From JASHPR01 sp963815375 (GTDB taxonomy: Bacteria > Actinomycetota > Actinomycetes > Streptosporangiales > Streptosporangiaceae), in contig CAWFGX010000001.1 in assembly GCA_963815375.1 (NCBI GenBank), positions 124,001 to 188,000 of the forward strand: a stretch of 64,000 nucleotides of DNA, written 5' to 3'. The position numbers and the translations under genes were made by a program. A model generated the notes under the pieces. That model had not been told where the DNA came from. It did no database searches and was given only the letters and a program-made list of their open reading frames with translations. Positions 62,394-64,000 of the stretch are shown piece after piece (position 1 is the stretch's first letter; each line of letters opens with the position of its first letter).

Positions 62394-64000
62394 GATGTTG
62401 AGAGGGCCCGATGAGGTGGATCCCGTTAGCGGTCTGGGGCCGGACGACCTGTGCTGGTGCCGGTCAGGGCTGAGCCATATTGCGTGCCACGGGGATCCCC
62501 TGCCGCCGAGCGAACCCGGAGCGCCCATCACCGAGGCGGACGATGATGATCATGTCTATATTGCCCCCAACGCGGCGGTCGAGCGGGCGTGGCTGGAAAG
62601 CGGTCTTATTGGCGCACCGGTCTTCCTGCCCGAAGAGGAACTAGCGGCGCCTCGTCTGGTCGTGCCGGATGTCGTCGCCCGAATGGTCCGGCCAACTGAT
62701 CGAACCTCGCCCGGCCTGGCCGCCCTGGGGGCGCAGCGGTTCGCGATCCTGGACTCGCTGGGCTTAGCTGACGCAGGCCGACTTGCCCTGCGGCTGGCCG
62801 AGCTCTCCGACTCGGATGCTAGCGACCTGCGGTTCTTCTTCCTGGACATGGCAAGGTCGACTCTGGAGTGCCTGTCCGCAAAGGACCAGGCGCTCGACAA
62901 GAAGACTGTCATCTGGGCTGGGGATGCCGATCCCGCCCCGATGGTCGGCGCCACGCTGCTCTGGGCCCACCACTACCTCGTAGCCGACCGGGTCGCCGAG
63001 CTGATGATCTCCAGCCCGCGGCCTGCTGCGCTCGCTGGGGAACTACGCGACCTGCTTGCCCTCCGCCCGCTCATCGAGACTGGCATGGTAGTCCCGGTCC
63101 TTGAGGACGCGGCTGCGCTGGCTGCCGCAGACGCCCTACGGGCCCGGACGGAGGCAGACCTTCACACGCCGAGCCTGATCGAGTGGATCGACGCGCAGGT
63201 GGTCATGGAAGGACCGACCGCGCGCGAGTGCCTCCTCTACTCCATGATCGATGACGACGAGCAAGACGTGTACTTCCGCGCGTATGGCCGGATCATCGCC
63301 GCCCAGCAGAGCACCAAGCACGTCCTGCAGCGGATGCTCAGCCCGTACGATCCCGGGTTCGACTACGGGCCGTGGATCGCCCAGACCCGCCGCGAGTACA
63401 TCGAGCACGTCGTGCACGGTGTCAACAAACAGGTGGCGGTCGCGGGCGCGTTCGGTGCCGACTGGGTGACCACCTCCCTGTTCAAGCAGCGGCTCCTCAT
63501 GCGCCGAGGCGGGAAGCCTGCCAGCGCCCAGGCGCTGATCCGCGCGAACGTGCCGCAGCTCAGCGGTGCCAGTGCCAGGACGCTGGCCCAGGTGGCTGCC
63601 GAGGACGAAGCGGTGCACGCGCTGAGGGAGACTACTGGCGAGTTGTTGCACGCGATGCGGTCCCTCCCGCCTGCCGGCCAGCGTGAGGCGGCCGCGGAAC
63701 TCGGCAGGAAGCTCCAGTCAAAGGCAGACGACCTCACCAAGGAGATATCGCGTGCCCGCCGCTGGAAGCTCGCAGCCCCGGGCATAACAGGCGCAGCCGG
63801 GGGAATCGCGGCGACGGCGGCCGTGGCAATCGGTACCGCCGGCCCGACGGCGGGGACTGTCGATCTCCTGACTGGGCTGGGGGCCATGCTCGTCGCGGGC
63901 GGCGGCGTTCTTCCGTACCTCGCCGACCGGGCCTCCCACCACAGGGAAGCGGCTTTTGCCCTGCTCATCGGGGACGGCCTGGCATCTCCCCGCCAGGCCA
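62394..64000 (+). CDS. SEC-C-motif protein downstream of the Argonaute, truncated by the window end
   Basis: The frame is open from ATG 62394 to the window edge, at least 535 residues. The ATG has an excellent GGAGGGGG site 4 bases upstream. Residues 20-32 read CWCRSGLSHIACH, a C-x-C-x8-C-H SEC-C-like zinc motif. The next 380 residues are acidic and helical with no family I can name (FAYGRIIAAQQSTKHVLQRM-like stretch near 300; GVNKQVAVAGAFGADWVTTS near 345). A hydrophobic hairpin follows near 460-510 (GITGAAGGIAATAAVAIG and LLTGLGAMLVAGGGVLPYL). It lies 126 bases after the Argonaute on the same strand, so it may be a third component or a separate defence gene. The true end is outside the window. 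Confidence 0.75.

Overview
The window is chromosomal DNA from a high-GC (roughly 70 percent) member of the Actinomycetota. The evidence is a mycothiol ligase (mshC), a DUF4192 protein, a MacRS-type two-component pair, an AfsR/SARP-type regulator, many GTG/TTG starts, and a dxr, site-2 protease, ispG, GNAT run like that of Mycobacterium tuberculosis (Rv2870c to Rv2867c). The mix fits a filamentous actinomycete (Streptosporangiales or Streptomyces-like), but the genus cannot be fixed from sequence alone.

Layout. 0-8.6 kb: a mostly minus-strand block with an unknown protein, a GNAT protein, a secreted tripeptidyl-aminopeptidase-like hydrolase, ispG, a site-2 protease, dxr (with a one-base frameshift) and an amidohydrolase. 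8.6-12 kb: class II DAHP synthase followed by a MacS/MacR-like kinase and regulator. 12-16.2 kb: a VOC protein, the likely 10-methyl fatty-acid pair tmsA-tmsB, and a flavin-binding protein. 16.2-24 kb: DUF4192 protein, mshC, amidase, a 950-residue SARP-NB-ARC-TPR regulator, and a YbaK-like deacylase. 24.3-26.3 kb: a DHA2 exporter divergent from its MarR regulator, with a perfect 20-bp palindrome between them. 26.4-33.5 kb: an accessory stretch with a SLOG-like/four-helix membrane protein, a GNAT protein, a GC-rich repeat cluster, a DUF4062-STAND NTPase with an unusually AT-rich palindromic promoter, and a CPBP protease. 33.5-43.2 kb: mostly housekeeping, including a TrmH methyltransferase, a substrate-binding/VWA lipoprotein-like protein, oligoribonuclease, tRNA-His and a fused ABC exporter. 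43-50 kb: NTF2-like protein/TetR pair, a remnant of a flavin enzyme, a frameshifted secreted CHAP/PKD protein, carotenoid oxygenase and a methyltransferase. 50-57 kb: LCP protein, OmpR-type two-component system, sulfite-oxidase-like enzyme, fructosamine kinase and low-molecular-weight phosphatase.

The most striking region starts at tRNA-Lys (57,188). Downstream lies about 0.86 kb without a convincing gene. Then comes a compact operon: a SIR2 / AlbA-RecG-like ATPase / APAZ fusion, a catalytically dead short prokaryotic Argonaute overlapping it by ATGA, and a third gene with an N-terminal SEC-C-like zinc motif that runs off the window. This looks like an NAD-depleting short-Argonaute abortive-infection system with an extra built-in domain and a possible third component, placed at a tRNA gene as mobile islands often are.

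Two genes (dxr and the secreted CHAP/PKD protein) each carry exactly one surplus base. Because dxr is normally essential where the MEP pathway is the only isoprenoid route, sequencing or assembly error is the first explanation to exclude.
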